This document shows positions 9,227 through 17,838 of a stretch of 64,000 bases of DNA, piece after piece. The notes below the pieces were generated by a model, which had not been told where the DNA came from, did no database searches, and was given only the letters and a program-made list of their open reading frames with translations. The translations under genes were made by a program, and so were the position numbers. Each line of letters opens with the position of its first letter. Position 1 is the first letter of the stretch. Source of the DNA: Chromohalobacter canadensis (GTDB lineage: Bacteria; Pseudomonadota; Gammaproteobacteria; Pseudomonadales; Halomonadaceae); the NCBI RefSeq assembly GCF_034479555.1, contig NZ_CP140151.1, positions 3,410,001-3,474,000 of the forward strand, read 5' to 3'.

Positions 9227-10615
9227 ATGAAAACGACTAGGCAGAAGAAAATTGTAACTGAGCGTTTTCCAGCGCAGATATTCGTACCCTTAGTGGATGC
9301 GGGTGCTGTGCTACTGTCAGGTTTCTTGGCCTATTGCATTCGGTTCGGCTCGACCGATGTCCATGACCGTTTTTTGTTAGGCATGCTTATTATCACCATT
9401 TTCGTGATAATGGCGAATTTTTTGGATAGTGCATACGTCCGCTGGCGTACCACTCGCTTATCCAATATCCTTTTCCGGCTGTTGTGCGTCTGGCTTATCG
9501 TAGCGTTATTAGCCACATCGATCATCTATCTAGCAGAAGCGTCTGTAAAGTACTCACGTTTGTGGTTAGGGATGACGTTGCTTTTCTCGTTTGCGATATC
9601 GGCCGGGTTTCGCGTTCTTGTAATGCTGTTACTTAAACGCGCGCGAGCACAAGGGAAAAATCTACGCGGTGTTTTTCTCGTTGGTCCTCAGGAGCACCTA
9701 CTCAATGTCGCACGGGGAATGCGCCAGTCACCGGGCGAAGGCTTTGCTATCTCCGGCGTGCAGCGTTTGGTGATGGCGCCTGACGAGGCCTGTTTAGCGT
9801 CTCTGGCGCGACGTGTAGAGGAATCCGGAGCGCGAGAGGTTTGGTTATGCCTGCCGCTGGAGATGGGCGGTACCGTGCGAGACATCATGTTCGCATTGCG
9901 CCACCAGACCGCTGAAGTGCGTTTTCTGCCGGAATTTCAGGATCTGAAGTTGCTCAATCATCGTATCAGCGAGGTGGCGGGGCGCTTCTCAATTGATTTG
10001 AGTGTCACGCCAATGACGGAAACGGCACGCTTTCTCAAGCGCGTGGAGGATGTTGTGCTGGGCTCTCTGTTTTTACTGGTCTCGCTGCCAGTCGGTGCTG
10101 TGATCGCGCTTATCTTGATATGTGAGTCCTCAGGCCCGGTATTGTTCAAGCAACATCGAACGGGCGTGAATGGTCGACGGTTCAAGGTGTATAAATTCCG
10201 CTCGATGGAGGTCCACGATGAGCCTTCTGGCCAGATGACCCAGGCGCAGCGGGGCGATCCGCGCGTGACTCCCTTCGGCGCCTTCCTACGTCGCACATCT
10301 TTGGATGAACTGCCGCAATTCTACAATGTATTGCAAGGGCGTATGTCCATTGTGGGGCCTCGGCCGCATGCCTTGAAACACAACGAGCATTACAAGGAAC
10401 TTGTCGAGTCGTACATGAAGCGACACAAGGTCAAGCCGGGGATCACCGGGTGGGCGCAAGTGAATGGTTTTCGCGGCGAGACGGATACCATCGATAAAAT
10501 GGAAAAGAGGGTTGAGTACGATTTGTGGTACATCGACAATTGGTCGCTTTGGCTGGATCTACGCATTATTGGTTTGACTCCTCTGCGAGGCTTTATTCAC
10601 AAGAATGCCTATTAG
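9227..10615 (+). CDS. undecaprenyl-phosphate sugar phosphotransferase (WcaJ/WbaP type)
   Basis: Protein of 462 residues of the polyprenyl glycosylphosphotransferase family, which starts a repeat unit by moving a hexose-1-phosphate from UDP-sugar to undecaprenyl phosphate in the inner membrane. Residues 15-125 hold about four membrane helices, residues 140-250 a Rossmann-like middle domain, and residues 265-462 the catalytic bacterial sugar transferase domain with FKVYKFRSM, DELPQFYNVLQG, VGPRPHA and KPGITGWAQVNG. These motifs fit the WcaJ (glucose-1-phosphate) branch better than PglC-type short enzymes, but the sugar is inferred. A second initiating enzyme lies at 34.4 kb. The following gene begins 20 bases later. 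Confidence 0.87.
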   Translation: MKTTRQKKIVTERFPAQIFVPLVDAGAVLLSGFLAYCIRFGSTDVHDRFLLGMLIITIFVIMANFLDSAYVRWRTTRLSNILFRLLCVWLIVALLATSIIYLAEASVKYSRLWLGMTLLFSFAISAGFRVLVMLLLKRARAQGKNLRGVFLVGPQEHLLNVARGMRQSPGEGFAISGVQRLVMAPDEACLASLARRVEESGAREVWLCLPLEMGGTVRDIMFALRHQTAEVRFLPEFQDLKLLNHRISEVAGRFSIDLSVTPMTETARFLKRVEDVVLGSLFLLVSLPVGAVIALILICESSGPVLFKQHRTGVNGRRFKVYKFRSMEVHDEPSGQMTQAQRGDPRVTPFGAFLRRTSLDELPQFYNVLQGRMSIVGPRPHALKHNEHYKELVESYMKRHKVKPGITGWAQVNGFRGETDTIDKMEKRVEYDLWYIDNWSLWLDLRIIGLTPLRGFIHKNAY

Positions 10616-10635
10616 TGTATGTATGTTGAGAGGCG

Positions 10636-11901
10636 ATGATGCCGCGTAGTGATAAGTCTTGTGTTTTGCTGGGTCGTGGAATGCGCACTTATACATCGGT
10701 GGCTGTCTGGCTGCTTGGGGCCGTCGCACTGGTCATTCCTTCAGGCTACTCATTAGGCGCGCTGTTGCTGTTGCTGGGGAGCGCCGTGCTGTTGTTTACC
10801 CGCCCACGGCTGGCGCTTTCTCGCCAGGATAAGTGGATCATGCTGGTGATGCTGGCGTTCTGCTTGACTGGCCTGTGGGAGATCGCGGTTTCTGGGGAGG
10901 CATTGCGGGAGTTCGATAGGCCGAGTCGGTTCTTATTGGCGATACCGGTGCTGTTGCTGGTCATGGCGTATCCGCCGCGATTCGCTTTTCTCTGGTCGGG
11001 GCTAGTGGTCGGCGCGCTCGGCGCCGGAGGCTGGGCCGGGTGGCAAAAACTGGTGGAAGGTACCGATAGAGCCACGGGTTACACTTACGTGATTCAGTTC
11101 GGCGATATCAGCATGCTATTGGGGATTCTATGCCTCGCCGGCTTGGGCTGGGCCTTGGCGCAGCCTCAGCGTAAATCGTGGTGCGCTCTATTGCTGCTGG
11201 GTGCATTGGGTGGTTTGTTGGGATCGCTTTTCTCGGGGAGCCGGGGCGGCTGGGTTGGGTTGCCATTCGTTTTTCTGGTGCTTTACCGCGCCTATGGCGG
11301 CCTCATGACACGCCGGACTCAGGCTGTGCTGGCGGTGCTATGCGTCGTGGGCGTAGCGACCGTATACGCCATCCCGCAAATGGGGGTGCAGCACCGTGTG
11401 AATAGCGCTTTCAGCGATATCGCTGAGTACGCGGCGGGCGGTGGGCAGACCTCGTCGCTGGGGGCGCGCTTTGAAATGTGGCAGGGCGCCAGCCGGTTGG
11501 TCGCCGAGAAGCCCTTGGTCGGCTGGGGCGAAACGGGGTATCGCCAGGGCATGGAGCGCCTCGCCGAGGAGGGCATCGTCAATTCTCGGGTCGCCGAACG
11601 TTATGGCCATCCGCATAACGAGTTGCTCAATGCGCAGGTCAAGCAGGGTGTCTTGGGGCTGGTGATATTGCTGGCGCTCTACCTGGTGCCATTGAAGTTG
11701 TTCGCGCGGGAGTTGCGCGCGCCGGATATGTCGTTGCGGGCGCTGGCCACGGCAGGCACTTTGCTGCCTGTTGCCTATATCGATTTCGGGCTGACCCAGT
11801 CGCTCATGGAGCACAACAGCGGTGCCATGGTGTATGCATTCTGGCTGGCGGTACTGTGGGGATGTTTTCAGGCGAAGAGGAAATCGTTGCCGATGACCTG
11901 A
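10636..11901 (+). CDS. O-antigen ligase/polymerase-like membrane protein
   Basis: Protein of 421 residues with about ten hydrophobic helices and the Wzy_C/WaaL hallmark HPHNELLNAQVKQGVLGL near residue 330, preceded by a periplasmic loop containing RFEMWQG and GWGETGY. Proteins of this family either join an undecaprenyl-linked polymer to lipid A-core or another acceptor, or polymerise repeat units. Sequence alone does not separate ligase from polymerase. Its position directly after an initiating phosphotransferase suggests it belongs to the first polymer, while an EpsG-like polymerase serves the second locus. The ribosome site GAGAGGCG precedes the tandem ATG start codons. Confidence 0.8.
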   Translation: MMPRSDKSCVLLGRGMRTYTSVAVWLLGAVALVIPSGYSLGALLLLLGSAVLLFTRPRLALSRQDKWIMLVMLAFCLTGLWEIAVSGEALREFDRPSRFLLAIPVLLLVMAYPPRFAFLWSGLVVGALGAGGWAGWQKLVEGTDRATGYTYVIQFGDISMLLGILCLAGLGWALAQPQRKSWCALLLLGALGGLLGSLFSGSRGGWVGLPFVFLVLYRAYGGLMTRRTQAVLAVLCVVGVATVYAIPQMGVQHRVNSAFSDIAEYAAGGGQTSSLGARFEMWQGASRLVAEKPLVGWGETGYRQGMERLAEEGIVNSRVAERYGHPHNELLNAQVKQGVLGLVILLALYLVPLKLFARELRAPDMSLRALATAGTLLPVAYIDFGLTQSLMEHNSGAMVYAFWLAVLWGCFQAKRKSLPMT

Positions 11902-12015
11902 AGGCGACGTGATTCGCCTTGGGGTATGTCAGACGTTAGTCCTACGCAACGTGTCCGTTAATTGCTATCATGCTAACTATTAAGACAGCATGAAGCATAT
12001 AACGAGGCACGACGC

Positions 12016-12114
12016 ATGGAACATGGGCAACCGTATATTACCCGACACTTTTTAGGGCGACTTCCGCAAGTCGTCTCCTTTGCTTCTCTGGTGAGGCAGG
12101 GAGGCGCAGCGTGA
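12016..12114 (+). CDS. possible 32-residue leader or small protein coupled to the next gene
   Basis: A short open frame begins with ATG at 12016 preceded by GAGG eight bases upstream and ends with a TGA that overlaps the GTG start of the following gene (GTGA at 12111-12114). The peptide (MEHGQPYITRHFLGRL...) has no recognised family and no clear signal or membrane helix. The arrangement is that of a translationally coupled leader or small protein. It could equally be a remnant or chance frame in a 209-base intergenic region; conservation among relatives would decide. Confidence 0.35.
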   Translation: MEHGQPYITRHFLGRLPQVVSFASLVRQGGAA

Positions 12115-13001
12115 AGTCTTTGCTGCTTGGTGAGCACCGGTTGCCCACCCCGCCCGCAGGCGACCCCGCCTTCGCCCCCTTGGAAGACCCCCGCATGTAC
12201 TGGCCGGTACAGCGGGCGCGCTTGGCAAAAACGGTGAGGGAGGGCGCTCAATCCCTGGGCGTGCCCGTGGAGTGTGGCTTGCTTCGCTTGTGGCAATATA
12301 ATCTGCCGGGCGCCGCCTGGGTCGAGCGTATTGGTTTACCGCGCCGTGCCGTTGAGTTAACGCTTGGCGATCAGTTGATCTTGCACGTGAATCCGAATGA
12401 CTTGGTTCGCGCCACTCACTGGCAAGGCTGGCCCCATAAGCACCGCCCGAATTCCTCGGCGTTCATTTGGGACGGGGAGTGGGATCTACGGCGCGGTGAT
12501 CTACGCCAAGGATCTCGAACGCGCTTTATTGAAGATATCGATGCCCATCGCGACGATCTCTCGCAGTCGGAAGCTTTCGCCAAGTACATGGCACGCTTGA
12601 AGGCCGGCAAGCCCTGGTCATCACATCAGCAAGGTATCCTACTGGATAGCGAGGCCCGCATTCTCACCTTCTTGAAGGTTTACTTGAGCTTCATGGACGA
12701 CATGGCCATACGCGGCTTCGACTCTACACGCGGGAAAGACATGCTGGGCGTGGCCGTCACACGTGAAGGGCGGCTCCTCAAGATCAACCGGGGCCTGCAT
12801 CGTTTGGCGATGGCCCAGCATCTAGGCCTGCCGAGCGTGCCGGTGATGGTTAAGGCCGTGCATCGCCAGTGGTGGGAGCGGGTGGTCGGTGAGACCAGAG
12901 GGCAGATTGCGCTGGATAAAGTAGGGGCAACGTTGCGAAACTGTGTTCCGGAATCGCGGTCCGGTGCGCTGGACCCCGGCGGAGTGGTCCAAGCTGCTTG
13001 A
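12111..13001 (+). CDS. unrecognised protein with a ParB/Srx-like motif
   Basis: Protein of 296 residues, starting at a GTG with a strong GGGAGG ribosome site. I do not recognise the full-length family. Near residue 225 it has LLKINRGLHRLAMAQHLGL followed by PVMVKAVH, which matches the general G-x-HR-x-A-x-x-LG...VPV pattern of ParB/sulfiredoxin-like NTP-binding domains. Other parts are rich in Trp, Arg and Asp (WDGEWDLRRGD). No signal peptide or membrane segment is visible. It sits between the ligase-like gene and a sulfotransferase in the same direction, so a role in polymer modification is possible but only inferred from position. Confidence 0.55.
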   Translation: MKSLLLGEHRLPTPPAGDPAFAPLEDPRMYWPVQRARLAKTVREGAQSLGVPVECGLLRLWQYNLPGAAWVERIGLPRRAVELTLGDQLILHVNPNDLVRATHWQGWPHKHRPNSSAFIWDGEWDLRRGDLRQGSRTRFIEDIDAHRDDLSQSEAFAKYMARLKAGKPWSSHQQGILLDSEARILTFLKVYLSFMDDMAIRGFDSTRGKDMLGVAVTREGRLLKINRGLHRLAMAQHLGLPSVPVMVKAVHRQWWERVVGETRGQIALDKVGATLRNCVPESRSGALDPGGVVQAA

Positions 13002-13077
13002 TTGGCCAGTTTATGTCTGGTTTGGTTCTAAAGCGTTACAAACGAATTCTATAGTTTTTACTCTTTCCGGGGGATGA

Positions 13078-13692
13078 ATGTCAGATAAGGCGGCAGAAAT
13101 GCCAAAAATCTTCATCATTGGCTTTAATAAGTGTGCAACGTCTAGCATAGACAAGTTCCTTAAAGCTAATGACATATCTTCCGTTCATTGGGATGAAGGG
13201 AGAATCGCCGTATCCTTCTTCGAAAGAATGAGTAAGGGAGAAGACCCTTTTCTGGACTATGAAACGGTGACGGCGTTCTCGGATATGATTCATGTTGATC
13301 ACGAGAATGTGCTTGAACCTTTCAGAGAGTTTGAGTACATATATCGTTATTACCCAGATGCATACTATATACTTAATACTAGAAATGCTTTTGATTGGGT
13401 TCGTAGCAGGAAAAACCATGGCACCCTTTATGAACGGTATAAGTCAGCCTTAGGGTGCAATACTGATAGTGAGGTCGTTGAGCGATGGATGATGGACTGG
13501 TATGCTCACCATCACGAATGCGTCGGTTTCTTTTCGGGTAATCAAAAGTTCATGATTTACGATGTTGACCGGATGAAGCCAGAAGATATTGCAGCTTTCC
13601 TTAGCGACGATTTTCCACGGTTGGATGTGTCTCTGTTCCCTCATCGTAATAAAAGCAAGAGGCCTCTGTTAGCAAGAATAAAGGGAGGGTGA
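13078..13692 (+). CDS. sulfotransferase family protein
   Basis: Protein of 204 residues resembling PAPS-dependent sulfotransferases (Pfam Sulfotransfer_4 type). The 5'-phosphosulfate loop is GFNKCATSSIDKFL near residue 14, and the 3'-phosphate site is YILNTRNAFDWVRSR around residues 95-110. It would move sulfate from PAPS to a hydroxyl of a glycan or lipid-linked intermediate. Cytoplasmic, no signal peptide. AT-rich compared with the upstream gene. Its stop lies 10 bases before the left end of an IS481-type element, so downstream co-transcribed genes may have been cut off. The acceptor is unknown. Confidence 0.75.
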   Translation: MSDKAAEMPKIFIIGFNKCATSSIDKFLKANDISSVHWDEGRIAVSFFERMSKGEDPFLDYETVTAFSDMIHVDHENVLEPFREFEYIYRYYPDAYYILNTRNAFDWVRSRKNHGTLYERYKSALGCNTDSEVVERWMMDWYAHHHECVGFFSGNQKFMIYDVDRMKPEDIAAFLSDDFPRLDVSLFPHRNKSKRPLLARIKGG

Positions 13693-13702
13693 TAAGTGGT
13701 TT

Positions 13703-14777
13703 TGTAGGGTCCCTTATGATCACATGAGCTATAGAAGTTATCCTTTATTGGCCGCTAGAGAGCTTCTACAGCAATTCATTCGGGAGCAGGCCTATGGACA
13801 TCAAACTGCATAAGCAAGCGACTACGACATCCAAAATCCGTGCTGAGATTCAGGCAGCGCCTGCCAATATCAGTGATAGTGAATTGGCGCGTCAGTTTAA
13901 CGTGACCGATTCGACGATCCGGCGCTGGCGGTACCGTGACGATGTTCATGACCGGCCGCACACGCGTCGTAATCTGCTCGCTACCCTCACGCCTGAGCAA
14001 GAAGAAATTGTTATTGCTGCCCGTGAATTCCTGCGCCTGGGCTTGGATGACCTGTTAATTGTGGCACGCGAGTTCTTGAATCCTCGTTTGTCACGTTCCG
14101 CACTGCACCGTATGCTCAAACGTCGCGAGGTGCAGACACTGGCAGAACTAGCTCGACAAGATGCTGGCGATGACCATAAGCCCCGACACAAGCCGTTCAA
14201 GGATTATGAGCCGGGTTATGTGCAATCGATATCAGGCATCTCCCGCAGATGCCTGATGAACAGCAGAAACGCTACTTGTACGTTGCCATCGATCGGGCTA
14301 CTCGCTGGGTATATTTGGAGATCAAGAACAGCCAATCTTCCAAGGACGCGCAAGTTTTCATGACGTGTGTGGAAGAGAAGGCGCCGTTCAAGATCCAGAC
14401 GGTCCTTACCGACAATGGTAAATCGTTCACGGACCGCTTCACGCGAGCGGGTGAACGTAGACTGAGTGGCCGCCATCCCTTTGACCAAGTGTGCCAAAAG
14501 AAAGGCATTGAGCACCGTCTGATCAAACCTGGGCGACCTCAGACAAATGGCATGGTGGAGCGCTTCAACGGCCGTATTAGCGACGTTCTCGTCACCCGTC
14601 GGTATGAGTCAGGCGAGGATTTGGAGCAGACACTGAAGCGCTACAATTGGCTTTACAATCACCATATCCCCCAGAAGGCGCTGCACCATCAGTCACCGAT
14701 CTCAACGATGAAAGAATGGCAAATTAAGCGCCCCGAGTTATTTAATAAACGGGTAATTAATCACACGGGACCCGACA
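13703..14777. mobile_element. IS481-family insertion sequence, about 1.08 kb, inactivated
   Basis: The ends are imperfect inverted repeats: TGTAGGGTCCCTTATGAT at the left and, read inward from 14777, TGTCGGGTCCCGTGTGAT. Fifteen of the first eighteen bases match. The element carries one transposase gene on the plus strand, broken by a frameshift. I see no matching target duplication on the flanks, so the insertion is old or the flanks have been rearranged. It separates the sulfotransferase gene from a GT92-like gene. Confidence 0.7.
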
Positions 14778-14782
14778 TCTAA
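13794..14782 (+). pseudogene. IS481-family transposase with a one-base frameshift
   Basis: The first part (from ATG 13794) carries an N-terminal helix-turn-helix (DSELARQFNVTDSTIRRWR), and the second part carries the integrase core. The frame shifts from one to the other near 14223-14226, which fits loss of a single base. With the base restored the protein continues as ...ID-IRHLPQMPDEQQKRYLYVAID. The DDE residues are visible: the first Asp in the repaired segment, the second in VLTDNGKSF, and the Glu in NGMVERFNG. Full length would be about 329 residues, normal for IS481. The stop codon lies five bases beyond the right inverted repeat. No slippery heptamer is evident, so I regard it as a mutation, not programmed frameshifting. 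Confidence 0.78.
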
Positions 14783-14797
14783 GGCTTGAATTAAATT

Positions 14798-15895
14798 ATG
14801 AGCAAAGAGATAAATCCAGTCTTCATTCCAGGTGATATGGACCTGAAGCGACACCCAAATACGAGAGATACGTTCGCGCCAGGCGAACTAATAAACTTCG
14901 ATCATAAAACAATATTTTATGATGTCTATATTGATGAGCAAGACGCCTCACTGGTCGCCATTGGCCCGCCATGCCTAAACCTCAAAGATTACATAAAAAA
15001 AGCCAAGCTAATTGTAAATGGCGTACAAACCCCGTTCTCATTAAAAGAGCATGAAGAACACAAAATCTGCTTTTTAAAAGCGAGGATTTCTTCTGGAAAG
15101 GATTACGAGATTGAATTTAAGTTTAAAGACTTCAGTACGACTTTGAAGCTAAAAAGCCTTAACATACCGCACGGTAACAAAGTCCTCGCAGCCATATCCA
15201 AGAATAACAAAACTGAGTGGATCTCAGACTGGGTTGATTTCTATAGAGAAAACTACGATCTTGATGGTGTCTACATTTATGACAACGGCAGCAAAAATGT
15301 TGATGAGTTAGAGCACAAACTTGAGGGACGCGCCAAAGTCATCCGCTGGAACCACCCTTATGGCCCACCTAAAAAACGGTTTAATAAATTCGCCCAACCT
15401 GGTGCTTTAAACCATTGCTTAAACCGTTTTGCAAAAAAAGGCGTGCTTTTCAATTTTGATATAGACGAATTGCTCATAGCCAACCAAAGTGATATAGACA
15501 GCGAGCTAGAGAAAAACGGAACCGTCTATTTTGACAGCTACAACGTACCTTTCGTAAACCCAGGAAAAGACGACTACTCATATTACGATTTCAGCTATCG
15601 TGAGAAAAACCGGAGAAAGTCAGCCCGAAAATTTGTGTGTCTGCACAACGCAGTCGATATTATATCTCAGCATAACACATGGACCTTCAAGAACATCTTT
15701 ATAAAACAAAAAGTAAAACGAAACAAACCCGACAAACTAGAGTCGAAAAACGGCTTTTTTATGCATTTTTTGGGCATTACAACCAATTGGCAACCAGGCC
15801 TTAAAAAGCTAAAAGAGACTCCCCTAGACTCCCTCGAACCAGACAAATCTCATATAAAGATGCGTTATAACAAAAGCATGAAAGAAGGCGAATAG
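14798..15895 (+). CDS. family 92/DUF23-like glycosyltransferase
   Basis: Protein of 365 residues. The N-terminal 120 residues form a beta-rich extension. From residue 128 it follows the GT92-like (Glyco_tranf_2_4) pattern: VLAAISKNNKTEWISDWVDF, then DGVYIYDNGSKN, then FNFDIDELL as the acidic metal motif near residue 223. It probably transfers a sugar to a surface glycan in the cytoplasm. The gene is markedly AT-rich, more than the first cassette, implying a separate origin. Only 20 bases separate it from the end of the upstream IS, so its native promoter or upstream gene is probably lost; AAGG 13 bases before the ATG is a weak ribosome site. Confidence 0.72.
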   Translation: MSKEINPVFIPGDMDLKRHPNTRDTFAPGELINFDHKTIFYDVYIDEQDASLVAIGPPCLNLKDYIKKAKLIVNGVQTPFSLKEHEEHKICFLKARISSGKDYEIEFKFKDFSTTLKLKSLNIPHGNKVLAAISKNNKTEWISDWVDFYRENYDLDGVYIYDNGSKNVDELEHKLEGRAKVIRWNHPYGPPKKRFNKFAQPGALNHCLNRFAKKGVLFNFDIDELLIANQSDIDSELEKNGTVYFDSYNVPFVNPGKDDYSYYDFSYREKNRRKSARKFVCLHNAVDIISQHNTWTFKNIFIKQKVKRNKPDKLESKNGFFMHFLGITTNWQPGLKKLKETPLDSLEPDKSHIKMRYNKSMKEGE

Positions 15896-15896
15896 T

Positions 15897-15985
15897 GGCA
15901 AGCCCCCGATATTCTAGACACTTGAGAGCTGCTCAAAGTACTGCTTTTCGAACCCCATCGGAGACAGGCCGCCGTTGGTGCCGTG
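15897..15985 (-). pseudogene. 3' remnant of an IS3-family transposase (orfB end)
   Basis: On the minus strand, just outside the left end of the ISL3 element, the sequence encodes HGTNGGLSPMGFEKQYFEQL followed by SSV and a stop. This is the characteristic C-terminal end of IS3-family OrfB proteins. The rest of the gene is absent on the other side of the ISL3 element. The bases after the stop (TGTCTAGAATATC on the minus strand) may lead into the old terminal repeat. So an IS3 copy was present first and was later interrupted or deleted by the ISL3 insertion. Confidence 0.65.
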
Positions 15986-17328
15986 GGCTCTTCGTCGTTG
16001 GGTGTGGAATTCGCCCCCTAATCTGGGCCAAGATATGACCTCCACTTGGACAGGAGGCATGGCATGGACGGCACCCAGATTCTGACCCTCGGCCTGGGCC
16101 TGGAAGCGCCCTGGATCCTCAAGGACCAACACCTGGATACCTCCGTGTCACCCCACCGTCTGGATCTCTATGTCGAGGCCGAACGAGGCAGCCTCTACCC
16201 CTGCCCGGAGTGCGCCAGGGCCTGCCCGGCCCACGACGTTACCGACAAGACGTGGCGGCACCTGAATTTCTTTCAGCACCACTGCTACCTGCATGCGCGG
16301 GTGCCTCGCACCAAGTGCCCCGAGCATGGCGTCAAGCGCATCGAGGTGCCCTGGGCACGGCCCGGCAGCGACTTCACCCTGTTGTTCGAGCAGGCCGCCA
16401 TGTCACTGGTCAAGGAGATGCCGGTGCTGGCCGTCTCCCGGCAACTGGAGATCTCCGACAAGCGCTTGTGGCGCATCGTCGTGCACCACTACGTCGGCCG
16501 CATGCTGGGTAAGCTGGACCTGTCCCGCGTAGCCACCGTCGGCGTGGATGAGACCGCGTCTCGGCGTGGTCAGCGCTATGTCACGGTGTTTCTCGATATG
16601 CAGCGCAAGCAGGAGCCGGTGCTCTTCGCCGTGCCCGGCCACGGAAAGGCCGCCATCAAGGCCTTCCTGGCGGAACATAGCGGCGACCCGGACAACGTGG
16701 TCGAGGTGGTCTGCGACATGTCTCAGGCCTTCCTGAGCGGCGTTGCCGAGCACCTACCCAACGCCGAAGTGACGGTCGACTGGTTTCACATCGTGCAGAC
16801 CTTCACCAAGGCGCTGGACGAGGTTCGCAAGAAGGAGCGCCGTGAGAAGGGGCATCCCAAAGCCCTCCGCTGGGCGATCTTGAAGAATCTGGATAACGGC
16901 AACCAGACGGCCAAGCAGCTGGCCGCCCTGCACGAGCTGGTGGCCGATCGAGGCGCCACCGCCGATGCCTGGGTGATCAAGGAAAAGCTGCGCTGGATCC
17001 AGGAGGCTGCGACGCCGCGTGCCGCCCGGTGGCGCATCACAAATTACCTCAAGGTGATGCGGGAGGCGGTCACCGATCAGCCACTGCTCAAGCCCATGGC
17101 GAAGGCCCTGACTACTCTTGAACGGCATGCCGAGCAGGTAGTGAGGCGCTGGATCTCGGGACTGACCAACGCGCGCCTGGAAGGCATGAACGGGCTCTTC
17201 CAGGCGGCCAGGTCACGCGCACGCGGCTACCGGAACGAGGCCAACTTCATCGCCATGATCTACCTGATTGGTAGCCCAGTGGGGCACCTGCTCGATCAGG
17301 CCAAATCCACGTGAAGTGACGAAGAACC
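15986..17328. mobile_element. ISL3-family insertion sequence
   Basis: The left end reads GGCTCTTCGTCGTTG and the right end, read inward from 17328, GGTTCTTCGTCACTT. Over 30 bases about two thirds match, including a second block GTGGA-TT-GCC. GGCTCTTC is typical of ISL3 ends. The element contains one intact transposase. Eight-base target duplications normal for this family are not seen (GTGCCGTG left, TGAGATGA right), so one flank has been lost by deletion or recombination. Confidence 0.7.
16064..17314 (+). CDS. ISL3-family transposase
   Basis: Protein of 416 residues, normal length for ISL3. The N-terminus carries a zinc-finger-like CPECARACPAH and a second cysteine cluster (RTKCPEHG), then a helix-turn-helix region and the DDE core: VGVDETASRRGQRYVTV near residue 165 with the first Asp, VVCDMSQAF with the second, and RLEGMNGLFQAARSRARGYR with the Glu near the C-terminus. 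The start ATG at 16064 has an AGGAGG ribosome site six bases upstream; an ATG at 16059 is out of frame. The gene appears intact and so may still be active. GC content resembles the host chromosome. Confidence 0.88.
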   Translation: MDGTQILTLGLGLEAPWILKDQHLDTSVSPHRLDLYVEAERGSLYPCPECARACPAHDVTDKTWRHLNFFQHHCYLHARVPRTKCPEHGVKRIEVPWARPGSDFTLLFEQAAMSLVKEMPVLAVSRQLEISDKRLWRIVVHHYVGRMLGKLDLSRVATVGVDETASRRGQRYVTVFLDMQRKQEPVLFAVPGHGKAAIKAFLAEHSGDPDNVVEVVCDMSQAFLSGVAEHLPNAEVTVDWFHIVQTFTKALDEVRKKERREKGHPKALRWAILKNLDNGNQTAKQLAALHELVADRGATADAWVIKEKLRWIQEAATPRAARWRITNYLKVMREAVTDQPLLKPMAKALTTLERHAEQVVRRWISGLTNARLEGMNGLFQAARSRARGYRNEANFIAMIYLIGSPVGHLLDQAKST

Positions 17329-17425
17329 TGAGATGATGAGCGAACTGATGGCGCAGTACCATGAGGCTCCGGCATCAACACATTGACGGTGTTGCGCTCA
17401 GAAGCTGCATCCGCCCTTGCCAGTG
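17329..17425. other. unassigned segment between ISL3 and the duplicated module
   Basis: These roughly 100 bases lie between the right end of the ISL3 element and the point where the 2-kb duplication begins. No complete gene or known end sequence is visible. It is probably leftover DNA from the locus that existed before the insertions. Confidence 0.4.
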
Positions 17426-17427
17426 CC

Positions 17428-17838
17428 TCATGGGGCATGAGTCGTCCAGTCATCCAGGCGCAGCCCCGAAACTCGCTCGAATTCACGTAGGTTGTTGGTG
17501 ACGACAATCAGGCCCTGTGAGCGTGCATGACCCGCGATCATCTGATCGTAAGGCCCGATAGGGGTACCCGCTTTCGCGAGTTCGGCTCTTAGTTGGCCAG
17601 TATGGGCAGCGGCATCGTTATCGTAAGGCAGAACTTCCAGACGCGCTGCGAAGCTTTCGACGACGGCGATGTTGTGCTCGGGGTTACTGGATTTCTCCGC
17701 GCCATAGACGAGTTCCATCAGCGTGATGGAACTGATGCACATTTGACTGTGGTGGCGCTTGAAGATCTCTCTCACCGAGGGTGGTTTGTTCTTGATCGTA
17801 TAAATGCAAATATTGGTGTCGAGCATGTATTTCAGCAT
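17428..17838 (-). CDS. vapC: VapC-type PIN-domain toxin, copy 1
   Basis: Protein of 136 residues with a PIN ribonuclease fold: Asp7 in MLDTN, Glu42 in ITLMELVYG and Asp98 in YDQMIAGHA are the metal-binding acidic residues, followed by VTNNLREFERV near the end. VapC toxins cleave specific RNAs, commonly initiator tRNA or rRNA, unless bound by VapB. Its ATG overlaps the stop of the antitoxin gene (TAATG), so the two are translated together. The protein is the same as the second copy at 21.8 kb except Ala58 in place of Gly. Cytoplasmic. Appears intact. Confidence 0.88.
   Translation of the reverse strand: MLKYMLDTNICIYTIKNKPPSVREIFKRHHSQMCISSITLMELVYGAEKSSNPEHNIAVVESFAARLEVLPYDNDAAAHTGQLRAELAKAGTPIGPYDQMIAGHARSQGLIVVTNNLREFERVSGLRLDDWTTHAP

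Noticed and set aside
10636-11901. Naming the ligase-like gene waaL or wzy
   Set aside because: The motif is shared by ligases and polymerases, and the acceptor cannot be judged from sequence.
13400-13720. Sulfotransferase truncated by the IS481 element
   Set aside because: The stop codon lies before the left inverted repeat and the protein has both PAPS sites and an ordinary length for short members, so it is probably complete.
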